Assembly (NCBI GenBank): GCA_017503105.1
Contig: JAFVTS010000028.1
Span: forward strand, 186,001-250,000
Length of the DNA stretch: 64,000 nucleotides
Direction of reading: 5' to 3'
From: Clostridia bacterium
Lineage (GTDB): Bacteria > Bacillota > Clostridia > Oscillospirales > CAG-272
In this document: positions 51,654 through 60,661 of the stretch, piece by piece
Layout: each line of letters begins with the position of its first letter
How positions within the stretch are numbered: the first letter of the stretch is position 1
Notes under the pieces: generated by a model
The model's database searches: none
What the model saw: only the letters and a program-made list of their open reading frames with translations
Told to the model about the DNA's origin: nothing
Made by a program: the position numbers and the translations under genes

Positions 51654-52370
51654 TTATCCGTTTATGCCCTTAACGAAGGCGAGTAGGTCCTCAAACGTTC
51701 CTCTCGGGTAAACGGAAACATCCTTTTCTTTTTTGTTGATCAAGCATTTCTGAACGAGAAAAACTCGCATCCCAAGCTCCTCGGCTATCATATCCTCGTC
51801 GACGTCGTTGCCGACCATAAGACAGTCCTCGGGTGCCTCGCCGAGTCGCTCAAGTATCATTCTGTAATAATTGAGATTCGGCTTGGTGTAAGAGGAATTT
51901 TCGTACGCCGTGAAAAACTCAAAATCGTCCTCCGAGAGCCCTGCCCAGCGCATTCGCGCCCTCGTCGCAACGGCAGGAAATAGAGGATTGGTCGCAAGAA
52001 CGGTCCTGAGACCCATATCGCGAAGCGCTCTGACCGTTAAAGCTGCACTCGGATCGTGTCCGCACGACGCGCTGACGGCGTCAAACCTCGTTTCGTAAAA
52101 ACGCTCAAGCGCATCCTTTTCCTTTACCGCGTCCTCGCCGAAGATCTCGCAGAACCTGTTCCAATAAGCTTCCTCGTTGGTAACGGAGCCGTCGTTTAAA
52201 ACCATCGCCTTCGTTCCGTCCCAAACGGCGGAGATAAGCTTTTTCGGCTCGTATCCGCGCGGCGCAAGCTCTTCTGCAAGAAGCCCGAAGTACGCGTGCA
52301 TAAACTTTTCTTGATCCATCGGAAGAAGCGTTCCGTCAAGATCAAAAAGCACGGCTTTGATTTTTCTCAT
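51654..52370 (-). CDS. HAD-superfamily hydrolase, 238 residues
   Basis: The N-terminus has FDLDGTLLP (nucleophile Asp and general acid Asp). Motif II is a Thr in TVLATNP, and the late acidic motif is VGNDVDEDM. An alpha-helical cap follows motif I. It is a phosphatase of the subfamily I type; the substrate is unknown. It is the first gene of the operon with fakB and fakA, so a phosphorylated lipid or acyl intermediate is possible but only by association. Confidence 0.88.
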   Translation of the reverse strand: MRKIKAVLFDLDGTLLPMDQEKFMHAYFGLLAEELAPRGYEPKKLISAVWDGTKAMVLNDGSVTNEEAYWNRFCEIFGEDAVKEKDALERFYETRFDAVSASCGHDPSAALTVRALRDMGLRTVLATNPLFPAVATRARMRWAGLSEDDFEFFTAYENSSYTKPNLNYYRMILERLGEAPEDCLMVGNDVDEDMIAEELGMRVFLVQKCLINKKEKDVSVYPRGTFEDLLAFVKGING

Positions 52371-52443
52371 CGTTTCCTCTCATTATTTTTGGGGGTGAAT
52401 TTTTCGTTTCCGTCTTGCTTTTTTTGCAAGCACATCATCTTCA

Positions 52444-52472
52444 AGTATACCACAAAATTGTTTACTTGTCAA
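52444..52472 (-). promoter_or_regulatory. Promoter of HAD-fakB-fakA
   Basis: Minus strand: TTGACA (52467-52472), 17 bases, TATACT (52444-52449). A CTTGC/GCAAG hairpin (52411-52427) lies in the leader. The rest of 52473-52619 shows no gene. Confidence 0.75.
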
Positions 52473-52619
52473 CATTTTTACGTCGATGCACCTCAAAATT
52501 GCCCCAAAAGCAGCGAAAATTATCGTTTTTTTAATATTTTTGAGAGCTTTTGTTTACTTTTCCTGCTATTTACGGATACAAACGAAGCTCTTTAAAGTAC
52601 CACGCAACTCGCGTTTGCG

Positions 52620-53117
52620 TCATTTCCGCTCGGCGCGACGTATTTTTTCTTCCCTTCGTTTTTCCGAGAAATAATCCGAAAGAAGCTTCACGCAATCCTC
52701 CTCAAGAACACCGCCGATGACCTCGGGCTTATGATTGAACGGAAGCTTCGACAGATCCACAAGTGAGCCGAATGCGCCAAAGCGGAGGTCGGGAGCACCG
52801 AAGACCACCCTCGGTATCCGCGCGTTTATTATAGCTCCCGCGCACATCGCACACGGCTCCATCGTGACGTAAAGCGAGACCCCCGGCAGCCGCCATCCGC
52901 CGAGGGCCGCGCACGCCTTTTCGATAGCGAGCACCTCGGCGTGGTGAGTCGCGCATTTGGTAGTTTGACGGGTGTTATACGCCTCGGCTATTATCACGCC
53001 GTCCTTTACGGCAAGAGCGCCGACGGGCACCTCGTCTATTTTTTCGGCCTCACGGGCGAGCTCTATGGCGCGCCGCATAAAGGCTTCATCATTATATTTT
53101 ATGTAATCTTCATTCAT
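52620..53117 (-). CDS. tadA: tRNA-specific adenosine deaminase
   Basis: From ATG 53117 (AGGTG 6 bases upstream) the protein has 165 residues. The zinc deaminase motifs are complete: HAEVLAI (His, proton-shuttle Glu) and PCAMCAGAI (two Cys). It converts A34 to inosine in tRNA-Arg(ACG). ARIPRVVFGAPD and FGAFGS are typical of TadA. The C-terminus is basic. It is the last gene of the rnr-CPBP-tadA operon. Confidence 0.95.
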   Translation of the reverse strand: MNEDYIKYNDEAFMRRAIELAREAEKIDEVPVGALAVKDGVIIAEAYNTRQTTKCATHHAEVLAIEKACAALGGWRLPGVSLYVTMEPCAMCAGAIINARIPRVVFGAPDLRFGAFGSLVDLSKLPFNHKPEVIGGVLEEDCVKLLSDYFSEKRREEKIRRAERK

Positions 53118-53132
53118 AAAAATCACCTGTAC

Positions 53133-53948
53133 TCAAGAAAATGCCGACGTTGCGGCTAAAATCAACGACAGCGCGATAAGCGCTAAGAATTCCGACGTGA
53201 AAATACTTGCTTTTTCCGAGCGGATGGCGCGAAATCTTTCCGCATACTTGCGCCGATACAAAAGAGCGGCAAAGAGCGATAGCACAAGAAGAACGGCGAA
53301 GACCGAAAGAATAAGCTTCATCCCAAGGGAGAAAGCAAACAAATTAAACGCTACGGAAAGCGAGTTGTTCAAAAGATGCGCGAGGACCGACGGCATAAAG
53401 CTGTCTGATATTATATCAATAAACGCAAACGCGAGCCCCGCAAAGAGCGCGTACGGAATTTGAAAAAGATTTGCGTGAACGGCGGAAAACAGTATTGCCG
53501 AAACGATGAGCGCCGCCTTCTTTGAATACGGAGAAATAAGCTTCAGCGGGATATAGCGAAAAAGCAGCTCCTCGCCTACGGCAGGTATAACGGCGTACGC
53601 GAGAAAAACGTAAAAGACACCGCCCGAAATTCCCGCGCCGCTCGAGGCTCCCGTGAAAGAAAGCAGATAAGACGTAAGATTTGCCAAAAAAATGACCGCA
53701 GCGATTGACGGCAATATAAGCGGCAGGGATAAGCGCGCCCCTTCCCCGTCGGGAAAGAGGCGGAGGCCGCCTTCGGCGTTTCCTAATTTTGCCGAAATAA
53801 ACCGCACCGACACCGCAGGAAGCACGAAGCAGAGCGAATAAAAAAGAACGAAGAGCGCTCCGCCGTTTGGCGCCAAATACGGCAACAGCATAAGAAGTAT
53901 CATAAAGAAAAGCGCGCCGAATACCGAAAGATTTACAGCTCTTTTCAT
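53133..53948 (-). CDS. CPBP-family intramembrane glutamic endopeptidase
   Basis: The 271-residue membrane protein has about 7-8 segments. The CPBP (Abi/Rce1) motifs are seen: EELLFR with the catalytic Glu pair, SAVHANLF (His) and AHLLNNSLS (His/Asn). These proteases act in prenyl-protein processing in eukaryotes and in bacteriocin immunity or signalling in bacteria; the substrate here is unknown. Its start overlaps the rnr stop by 4 bases, and tadA follows after 15 bp. Confidence 0.9.
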   Translation of the reverse strand: MKRAVNLSVFGALFFMILLMLLPYLAPNGGALFVLFYSLCFVLPAVSVRFISAKLGNAEGGLRLFPDGEGARLSLPLILPSIAAVIFLANLTSYLLSFTGASSGAGISGGVFYVFLAYAVIPAVGEELLFRYIPLKLISPYSKKAALIVSAILFSAVHANLFQIPYALFAGLAFAFIDIISDSFMPSVLAHLLNNSLSVAFNLFAFSLGMKLILSVFAVLLVLSLFAALLYRRKYAERFRAIRSEKASIFTSEFLALIALSLILAATSAFS

Positions 53949-56056
53949 CTTTCGTCCTCCTTAAAAAGGACGGAAAATCTGAGCTTTCCGCGCATAACGT
54001 CAGCCTCCTCAAGGCGGACGCGCACACGCTCGGCAAGAGAGTAACGTACTTTTGACGAGCGGATAGTAAGAGTTTTTTCGTCAAAGACGGGGGATCCTTC
54101 AAGCTCGCTTATCGGAACGAGCCCCTCGCAAGTATTTTCAAGCTCAACGAAAAGCCCGAATGACGTGACGGAATTTACGACTGCGGAAAATTCCTCGCCC
54201 ACGTACTCCGACATATAGAGCGCTTTATACATATTTTCTATTCTCCGCTCGGCGCTTACCGCGCGCATCTCCGCGTCACTTGCCGCCGCGGCCGCTCTTC
54301 TCGCATAAGGCGCGTATTGCTCCGCGCGCTTTCCGTCGAACAAGACCTTGTGTATGATCCTATGCGTCGCAAGATCCGCAAGACGGCGGATGGGAGAAGT
54401 AAAATGACAGTAATGGCGAAGGGCAAGACCGTAGTGACCGACACCGTTTTCGGAATATCTCGCCTTAGACATCGTCCTTAGCATAGTATAGCTGACGGGA
54501 GCGAAAAGTCCCTTCTCTTCTGCTGCCGAAAGCAGGCGCGACATATCTTCAGGACCTGCCGACGTCATCGAAACGTACGAGGTATCGAAGCCTATGTTGT
54601 GAACGTATTTTACGAATTCGCGAAGCTTGTCCTCGGGCGGCGGCTCGTGGATTCTGTAAACGCAAGGCACGCCGCGTTCGGTCAGATGCTTTGCGACCGC
54701 CTCGTTTGCGGCAAGCATAAACTGCTCTATCATCATCTCGGCATCACCGCGTTCGCGCTTGAGTATGCTGAAGGGGTGTCCGTCCTTGTCAAGAGCGACC
54801 TCAGCTTCGGGAAAGTCGAGCTCAAGCGCTCCGCGAGCTACGCTTTTTTTCTTCAATATATTATAAAGCTCGCGCATTTTCATAAGCGTGGGAATAACGC
54901 TCTTGTATTTTTTGAGCACGCTAACCGAAGCGCGCTCCTCAAAAATCGCGTTGACCTCGGAATAAACGCCCCTCACGCGGCTGTTTATTACCGATTTTTC
55001 GATCTTAACGCCGAGAAGCTCTCCCGCTTTGTCGATATTTATAACGGCGCTGAGCGCGTACTTGTCCTCGCCCGCATTCAAAGAGCAGCAGCCGTTCGAG
55101 ATCACCTCGGGAAGCATAGGCACGACCTTGTCCGTAAAATACACGCTCGTTCCGCGCGACATCGCAGCTCTGTCAAGAGCCGTGCGCTCCCTTACGTAGT
55201 GTGAAACGTCCGCGATGTGGACGCCAAGCTGCCATATACCCGAGGCAAGCTTTCTCACCGAAACTGCGTCGTCAAGGTCCTTTGCACCCGCCCCGTCGAT
55301 AGTAAATATCACCTGTCGGCGTCTGTCAACTCGCCCGTCTGCGGAAATCTCCTCACGGGCGACGCGCTCCGCCTCGGCAAGCGCCGCCTCCGAAAACTCA
55401 CGCTCGATACCGCACTCGGCAAGATGCGCCTCGTAATTTGCGCCAAACGACTCCGCGTCGCCGAAAACTCTGACAACGTCACCGACGAGCTCGCGTCCTC
55501 TGTTAAGACGAGCCTCCACCTTGTCACCGATAAAGGCATCGCCCGCGCTCTCAATTCTTATGCGAGCCGAAATCTTCGGGTCGTCGGGGATAAGGCGCAA
55601 AACGTAACCGCGGCGCCGTCTTCCGAGTAGGACCAGCTCCTCCGTAAGGGTGCCTATAACGGTCTTTCTTCCGTATTCGACGATCTTTTTTACACGCCCC
55701 TCGGTCTTCTGCGCGCCGAAGCGGTCTGTATAAAGCTTGTATTCTACCTCGACCGTATCTCCGTCAAGAGCGTGCAGAGTCCTGTCCGCGGGAACGAACA
55801 CGTCGGCACCGAGCTCGGAGCGTACGAATCCGTAGCCGTTTTTCGTCGCGCAAAAAACGCCCGTAGCCGTCATTTCGCGAACGCCCGAAAAGCGCTTCTG
55901 ACAGGTGTCCGAATCTTTGATGCGAACGCCGTCAGCTTTTACGTTCGTTTGCTCTATTATTTTTTCAAGCTCGCGGCGCGCGGCATCCTTGCCGCGACGC
56001 TTATGAGTGTTTCTTTTAACGAATCTTGAAAGATCACGCTTCGTATTATTCTTCAT
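53945..56056 (-). CDS. rnr: Ribonuclease R
   Basis: The 703-residue 3'-5' exoribonuclease has a basic N-terminus, cold-shock domains (about 60-225), an RNB catalytic domain (about 245-570; IDGAGAKDLDDAVSV with the Mg-binding Asp cluster and YFTDKVVPMLP) and a C-terminal S1 domain (about 618-700). It degrades structured RNA and takes part in ribosome quality control. The family length is normal for Gram-positives. In many Firmicutes it follows secG, as it does here, though smpB is not seen nearby. Confidence 0.95.
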   Translation of the reverse strand: MKNNTKRDLSRFVKRNTHKRRGKDAARRELEKIIEQTNVKADGVRIKDSDTCQKRFSGVREMTATGVFCATKNGYGFVRSELGADVFVPADRTLHALDGDTVEVEYKLYTDRFGAQKTEGRVKKIVEYGRKTVIGTLTEELVLLGRRRRGYVLRLIPDDPKISARIRIESAGDAFIGDKVEARLNRGRELVGDVVRVFGDAESFGANYEAHLAECGIEREFSEAALAEAERVAREEISADGRVDRRRQVIFTIDGAGAKDLDDAVSVRKLASGIWQLGVHIADVSHYVRERTALDRAAMSRGTSVYFTDKVVPMLPEVISNGCCSLNAGEDKYALSAVINIDKAGELLGVKIEKSVINSRVRGVYSEVNAIFEERASVSVLKKYKSVIPTLMKMRELYNILKKKSVARGALELDFPEAEVALDKDGHPFSILKRERGDAEMMIEQFMLAANEAVAKHLTERGVPCVYRIHEPPPEDKLREFVKYVHNIGFDTSYVSMTSAGPEDMSRLLSAAEEKGLFAPVSYTMLRTMSKARYSENGVGHYGLALRHYCHFTSPIRRLADLATHRIIHKVLFDGKRAEQYAPYARRAAAAASDAEMRAVSAERRIENMYKALYMSEYVGEEFSAVVNSVTSFGLFVELENTCEGLVPISELEGSPVFDEKTLTIRSSKVRYSLAERVRVRLEEADVMRGKLRFSVLFKEDER

Positions 56057-56094
56057 ACCTTTATTTATCCCTCGGATACGTGATTTTTACTCTT

Positions 56095-56135
56095 AAAAAA
56101 CAAAAGCGGAAGGAAATCCCTCCGCGTTTGTTGAT
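56095..56135 (-). terminator. Probable terminator/attenuator after secG
   Basis: On the minus strand, GCGGAGGG pairs with CCTTCCGC (one G-T pair, 4-base loop) and is followed by TTTTGTTTTTT. It would separate or attenuate secG and rnr. Confidence 0.6.
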
Positions 56136-56434
56136 TAAAGAATGTCTTTATATTCGCTGTAACTCAGCCACTCTTCAGGCGATGCTACCGCGTTCGTAAC
56201 GTCAGGCTGCATTGCATAAACGAAGAACACCGCAAGAGCGAATACTACCGCGCATATAAGAGTCAGCTTGAAGAGCATTCTGTTCTTGTGAGTAGACTTA
56301 TCCTTGCCGTAATAGGTATCGGATTTACCGGAGATAGTACCGGAAAGTCCGCCCTCATTGCTATCCTGCATAATAACCGCAAATACGATAAATACCGCGG
56401 ATATGAGAAGCACTATCATAAGAAAAAGTTCCAT
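56135..56434 (-). CDS. secG: Preprotein translocase subunit SecG
   Basis: From ATG 56434 (AAAGGA 9 bases upstream) the product has 99 residues. It has two hydrophobic segments (about 3-22 and 52-71) joined by a loop with the conserved MQDSNEGGLSG. The C-terminal extension after the second segment is longer than in E. coli or B. subtilis. SecG accompanies SecYE and stimulates SecA-driven export. The reading from TTG 56440 is rejected. Confidence 0.93.
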   Translation of the reverse strand: MELFLMIVLLISAVFIVFAVIMQDSNEGGLSGTISGKSDTYYGKDKSTHKNRMLFKLTLICAVVFALAVFFVYAMQPDVTNAVASPEEWLSYSEYKDIL

Positions 56435-56488
56435 AACCAAAATCCTTTCTGTTTCTTAGCGCGTCACCGCGCACACTTACATAGCAGT

Positions 56489-56517
56489 ATTTTATCATAC
56501 TTTTTTTAAAAATGCAA
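56489..56517 (-). promoter_or_regulatory. Promoter of secG
   Basis: Minus strand: TTGCAT (56512-56517), 17 bases, TAAAAT (56489-56494). Confidence 0.55.
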
Positions 56518-56590
56518 TACTTTTTCGAAAAAAAGTTGATTTTTTCGAATATTATTTTAAAATTATCGATATACTGCCGTTTCAATCGCC

Positions 56591-57835
56591 TTATCGCTTA
56601 GAAAGGACCTCGCGCTCGTATTCGTCGACCAAGCCTATCCACTCGGCACCCGAAGCGACTCCGCATCTTTCGCAGTATTCATCCCAAACCGAGCCGAAGG
56701 GCAAGGTCTTGAGCTCTTCGCTGATGGCAAGAACGTGAGTGAAATCGCCCTCCGCCTGAAGCTTCGCAAGGCTCTCGTTCGGAGTAAGAAGAGCGTTTAA
56801 GAGCGCCTTTTGCATATTTCTTGCGCCGATGACCCAAGCAGCCACTCGGTTGATCGAAGCATCGAAGTAATCAAGCGCGATAAACACTCTTTCAAGAGCG
56901 TCGCACCTTACTATCTCCTTTGCTATCTCCTTAGTTTCGTCGTCAAAGATAACGACGTGGTCGGAATCCCAACGTACGGGGCGCGTTACGTGAAGAGCTA
57001 TATTTTCATTAAAGAGAAGGAGCGTGGGTATCTTATCGGAAACGAGCTCGGTCGGATGGTAATGACCGTTGTCCATAAGAGGCGTGATGCCGTTCGCCGT
57101 AGCGTACGAAAGACAGAATTCCGCAGAGCCCACCGTATAAGATTCAAGACCTATGCCAAAGACCTTGGATTCAAGGGTGACGTACACCTTCTTTCTGTCG
57201 AAGGGAACGGCGAGGATCTCGTCAAGCGACTTCTTGAATCTCTCGCGAGGCGCGTATCTGTCAGCAGGAATATCCTTGTATCCGTCGGGGATCCAGAAAT
57301 TGATAACGGAGGGAACGCCCGTTTCGCTTGCGAAATACTCGGCAATTCTCACGCACGCCTTGCCGTGCTCTACCCAGAATCTGCGAACTTCTTCGTCGGG
57401 AGAGGAAAGGGTGAGATTGTCCTTTACCATAGGGTGAGAGAAGAAAGTGGGGTTGAAGTCTATACCCATGTTGCGTTTTTTGGCAAATTCCACCCATTTT
57501 GCAAAATGCTTAGGTTCAAGCTTGTCGCGGTCAACGCGCTCACCGTCTTCAAAAATCGCGTAAGACGCGTGGAGGTTGAGCTTCTTTTTGCCGGGGACAA
57601 GAGAAAACGCCTTATCAATATCCGCCATAAGCTCGTCGGGCGTCTTTGCCTTGCCGGGATAATTGCCCGTTGCCTGAATTCCGCCCGAAAGCGCCTCGTC
57701 GGAGTCAAAGCCGCCAACGTCGTCACCCTGCCAGCAGTGAATGGCGACGGGAACGTCCTTTAGTATTTCCATTGCTTTTTCGGTATCTATACCGTACTTC
57801 GCGTAAGTGTTCTTTGCGTACTCGTAATTAGTCAT
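56591..57835 (-). CDS. rhaA: L-rhamnose isomerase
   Basis: The 414-residue enzyme interconverts L-rhamnose and L-rhamnulose. The conserved opening VPVAIHCWQGDDVGGFD, the metal-site regions (NLHASYAIFE, GIDFNPTFFSHPM) and PLMDNGHYHPTE match RhaA throughout, at full length. It follows rhaB by 15 bp. RhaD aldolase and a rhamnose transporter are not in the window. Confidence 0.96.
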   Translation of the reverse strand: MTNYEYAKNTYAKYGIDTEKAMEILKDVPVAIHCWQGDDVGGFDSDEALSGGIQATGNYPGKAKTPDELMADIDKAFSLVPGKKKLNLHASYAIFEDGERVDRDKLEPKHFAKWVEFAKKRNMGIDFNPTFFSHPMVKDNLTLSSPDEEVRRFWVEHGKACVRIAEYFASETGVPSVINFWIPDGYKDIPADRYAPRERFKKSLDEILAVPFDRKKVYVTLESKVFGIGLESYTVGSAEFCLSYATANGITPLMDNGHYHPTELVSDKIPTLLLFNENIALHVTRPVRWDSDHVVIFDDETKEIAKEIVRCDALERVFIALDYFDASINRVAAWVIGARNMQKALLNALLTPNESLAKLQAEGDFTHVLAISEELKTLPFGSVWDEYCERCGVASGAEWIGLVDEYEREVLSKR

Positions 57836-57850
57836 TGTCTTTTCCTCACT

Positions 57851-59164
57851 TTAAATTTTTCTTTTCATTTGAACTTTAAGATTTCCAATAGCGGTCGCCT
57901 CTATGGGAAGAGCTATAACGCGCTTGCCCGTTTCGAGCTCCGTGAGCCTGTTGAGATAACCGCATTTTGCACCGCCGCCGACGATAAATATCTCGGAATA
58001 GGTGCACCCCGTGTTAAATTCGAGGTCTTTAATAGCCTCTTTATAGCCTATGGCGAGGCTTCGGTACGCCGAGTTGAAATAGTCGCGCGGCTGGGCGGGA
58101 GCATCAGAGCCTTTTTTCAAAAGATACTCTTTTATCGCCTCCGCCATACTCTTCGGAGCGGTGAAGGCGTCGTCGTTTATATCGAAGGTCCCCTCAAAGG
58201 AAGACGTTTCCGCCATATCGGCAATATCTGCGTACGAGGTATCGGGGCAAAACTCGCGGCGCAGAGATTGGATGAGCCACATACCGTTTATATTCTTTTG
58301 ATATCTGTTATATCCTACACCGCCCTCGTTTGAATAACCCGACCTGCGGCTCTTTTCGTCCGTTATCGGTCTTTCGGTCTTGACTCCGAGGAGCGACCAT
58401 GTGCCCGAGGAGATATAAGGTGCGTTCATTTCCATATCTATCGCTTCCACAGCGCTTCCCGTATCGTGCGTTGCACAGAGAACGACGTCAAGATCTCCGC
58501 CAACCTCAGCCTTCACCTCGGGAAGGAGCCTTCCGAGGCACTCACCGGGAGCTCTGAGCTTTGCGGCGATATTCGTAGGAAGTCCGAGCTTTTCAAATAT
58601 GTAAGAGTCATATTCAAGCGTGTCTTTATTTACAAGACCCGAGGTTGACGCCTCGGTAAATTCGTGGCACTTTACGCCTGTGAGCCTATACATAAGGTAT
58701 TCGGGGATGTAAAGTATATCCGTAACTCCGTCGAGCCTGCCCGCCATCTTGTCAGCGTAAAGCTGGTATACCGTGTTAAATTTATTGAATTGCGTGCCCG
58801 TCCTTGCATAAAGCTCGGAATGCGGAATTATCGCGTGCACCTGCTCGCTTGAGAGGTCCGTACGCGAATCTCTGTACGCGTAAGTGGGAAGGACTTCCTC
58901 ATCCCCCTTCATAAGCACGTAATCAACGCCCCACGTGTCAATGGAAAGGCTCTCTATTTTCGAATATTTTTTAAACGCCTCACCGATGCCCGCCTTGACT
59001 TCCCTGAAAAGGCGCTCCATATCCCAGACGAGCGAGCCGTCGATCTCGTCCTGAGCGTTGGCAAAACGGTACACCTCATCAAGAACGAGCTCTCCGTCCT
59101 TTTCAGAGCCGACTATGTGTCTGCCGCTTGATGCGCCTATGTCGATTGCAAGATAATACTTCAT
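57851..59164 (-). CDS. rhaB: Rhamnulokinase
   Basis: From ATG 59164 the 437-residue FGGY-type kinase phosphorylates L-rhamnulose. It has the N-terminal DIGASSGRHIVG, STSGLVN, CATHDTGSAV and a C-terminal GGGAKCGYLNR ATP-binding motif. The ribosome site is GGTGGTAAT, and the TTG reading from 59179 is rejected. It is the first gene of rhaBA, divergent from an AraC regulator across a region with a GGACCG palindrome. Confidence 0.95.
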   Translation of the reverse strand: MKYYLAIDIGASSGRHIVGSEKDGELVLDEVYRFANAQDEIDGSLVWDMERLFREVKAGIGEAFKKYSKIESLSIDTWGVDYVLMKGDEEVLPTYAYRDSRTDLSSEQVHAIIPHSELYARTGTQFNKFNTVYQLYADKMAGRLDGVTDILYIPEYLMYRLTGVKCHEFTEASTSGLVNKDTLEYDSYIFEKLGLPTNIAAKLRAPGECLGRLLPEVKAEVGGDLDVVLCATHDTGSAVEAIDMEMNAPYISSGTWSLLGVKTERPITDEKSRRSGYSNEGGVGYNRYQKNINGMWLIQSLRREFCPDTSYADIADMAETSSFEGTFDINDDAFTAPKSMAEAIKEYLLKKGSDAPAQPRDYFNSAYRSLAIGYKEAIKDLEFNTGCTYSEIFIVGGGAKCGYLNRLTELETGKRVIALPIEATAIGNLKVQMKRKI

Positions 59165-59189
59165 ATTACCACCGTCCAAATTTCAGTAC

Positions 59190-59244
59190 GGACCGAAACG
59201 GTCCTTATTACTTTTATAATAACATATGTATATCTAATATTCAA
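59190..59244 (-). promoter_or_regulatory. rhaBA promoter and palindromic operator candidate
   Basis: Minus strand promoter: TTGAAT (59239-59244), 17 bases, TATTAT (59216-59221). The palindrome GGACCGAAACGGTCC (59190-59204) lies just downstream of the predicted start, placed to block transcription. Confidence 0.55.
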
Positions 59245-59287
59245 GGACAAAAATTAAGATAAAAAAAGACCTGATTTAATATTTATA

Positions 59288-59316
59288 TTGATTTTTTCTT
59301 CGATTTATGTTAAAAT
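59288..59316 (+). promoter_or_regulatory. Promoter of the AraC-family gene
   Basis: TTGATT, 17 bases, TAAAAT, 34 bases before the ATG. Confidence 0.65.
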
Positions 59317-59349
59317 AGGTACAAAGAGAGAAATAAAAAGAGGCTCAGT

Positions 59350-60300
59350 ATGGAGAAATTACTTTTAAAGAGGCTGTCGGAAACGACCGACGAGGAAAAA
59401 AGAATACTCGCGGGGCTTCCGTTTGAGCCTAAGCTTTATTTCAGCGATAAAGCGCTCATCAAAAGCGAAAAAATGCTCGGCGCTAAAGGCGCGGAGATCG
59501 GAATAAAAGCGCACCCGCGTTACGCCGCCTTTCCCGAGCACGGACACGACTTCGTGGAAATGATGATAGTCCTTTCGGGCAGCATCACTCACAGGCTCGA
59601 CGCGCTGAGCGTTACGCTCCGAAAAGGCGATATTCTTCTTATGAATAAGCACGTGCGTCACTCCATTGACAGAGCGGAAAAGCCCGACCTCGGGGTAAAC
59701 ATAATTATGACGGACGGCTTCGCCCTCTCGCTTTCGGGCGAGCTTGAAAACACGGTGTTCGCCGATTTTTTGAAGGACAACACGAAGTCTGACGGCACAG
59801 GTGCGTTCCTGCAATTTCGCACGGAGGGAAACAAGCCTGCCGAAAACCTTATAGAAAATATAATCTTTGAGCTTAACGAAACGAAAACCAATACGGCGAT
59901 CCTCTCCCGTACACTCGCCCTACTCTTTTCCTATCTCGCGTCGAAGGAGGATATGCTTGTTGAAGCAAGCACGCCCGAGGACGTGACGGCAAGGCGAAAA
60001 GCGGAAATAGCGGCGTATATTAAAAGCAACTACCGAAGCGCGAGGCTTGACGAGCTTGGCGGACTGCTCTTTCTCTCTCCTCCGTATCTTTCAAAGCTCA
60101 TTTCCGAGTACTTCGGAAAAAGCTTCAAGGAGCTCTTGCTCGAGGAACGGCTAAAGCGCGCGGACACGCTCATAACCGAAACGGGAATGCCGATCTCCGA
60201 GGTGATAAGAAGCGTCGGGTATGAAAACGTTTCTTATTTTCATAAGGAATACAAGGCAAGGTTTGGGGAAACTCCGCTCTCACGCAGAAACGGGCGCTGA
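59350..60300 (+). CDS. AraC-family regulator, likely of the rhamnose genes
   Basis: The 316-residue protein has an N-terminal cupin-like sensor domain (about 55-120: HGHDFVEMMIVLSG, then RKGDILLMNKHVRHSI) and a C-terminal AraC/XylS pair of helix-turn-helix motifs (about 215-310: ELGGLLFLSPPYLSKLISE, then EVIRSVGYENVSYFHKEYKA). It diverges from rhaBA, so it is the likely rhamnose-responsive regulator by analogy with RhaS/RhaR. The ligand is inferred from the neighbours. AGAGG lies about 7 bases upstream of ATG 59350. Confidence 0.9.
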   Translation: MEKLLLKRLSETTDEEKRILAGLPFEPKLYFSDKALIKSEKMLGAKGAEIGIKAHPRYAAFPEHGHDFVEMMIVLSGSITHRLDALSVTLRKGDILLMNKHVRHSIDRAEKPDLGVNIIMTDGFALSLSGELENTVFADFLKDNTKSDGTGAFLQFRTEGNKPAENLIENIIFELNETKTNTAILSRTLALLFSYLASKEDMLVEASTPEDVTARRKAEIAAYIKSNYRSARLDELGGLLFLSPPYLSKLISEYFGKSFKELLLEERLKRADTLITETGMPISEVIRSVGYENVSYFHKEYKARFGETPLSRRNGR

Positions 60301-60363
60301 AAGTAAATTAAAATTTACATAATTTCTGTGCTTCACTCGCAAAACTCGACACGCCCCCATACT

Positions 60364-60400
60364 AAAAAGCACTGCGGTGGATAAACCGCAGTGCTTTTTT
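60364..60400. terminator. Bidirectional terminator between araC-type gene and methionine operon
   Basis: The stem AAAAAGCACTGCGGT/ACCGCAGTGCTTTTT has a 6-base loop and T tracts both ways. Confidence 0.9.
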
Positions 60401-60413
60401 CTCTTTTAGCGCA

Positions 60414-60644
60414 TCAATTCTCGGAAAGCCATTTCTCGGCTGCCGCCTTGGATGCTCTTTTTATGTCCTCTTTCGGATATTTCGACGTTTCGCCGCCGTT
60501 GGTATATAAGAAATACTTGCCGTCCGCAGTGACGTAAAGCGTTTCCTCGTATCCGTTGGGATCTCCTATCTCACCGAAGGTGATCTTTTTCACGATCTCG
60601 GAGGAGTCGGTATCGTATTCTTTTCCGCAAATAATCTTTTTCAT
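60414..60644 (-). CDS. Small conserved-looking protein (76 aa) at the end of the methionine operon
   Basis: ATG 60644 follows AAAGGAAA by 7 bases, 17 bp after the metA stop. The product opens with KKIICGKEYDT and contains a Thr-rich beta-hairpin (EETLYVTADGKYFLY), resembling small proteins I recall from clostridial mobile elements and genomes that have no known function. It is soluble with no signal. Its place behind metY-metA under the T-box suggests it is made under methionine limitation. Confidence 0.75.
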   Translation of the reverse strand: MKKIICGKEYDTDSSEIVKKITFGEIGDPNGYEETLYVTADGKYFLYTNGGETSKYPKEDIKRASKAAAEKWLSEN

Positions 60645-60661
60645 ATTTTTTCCTTTCAAAA

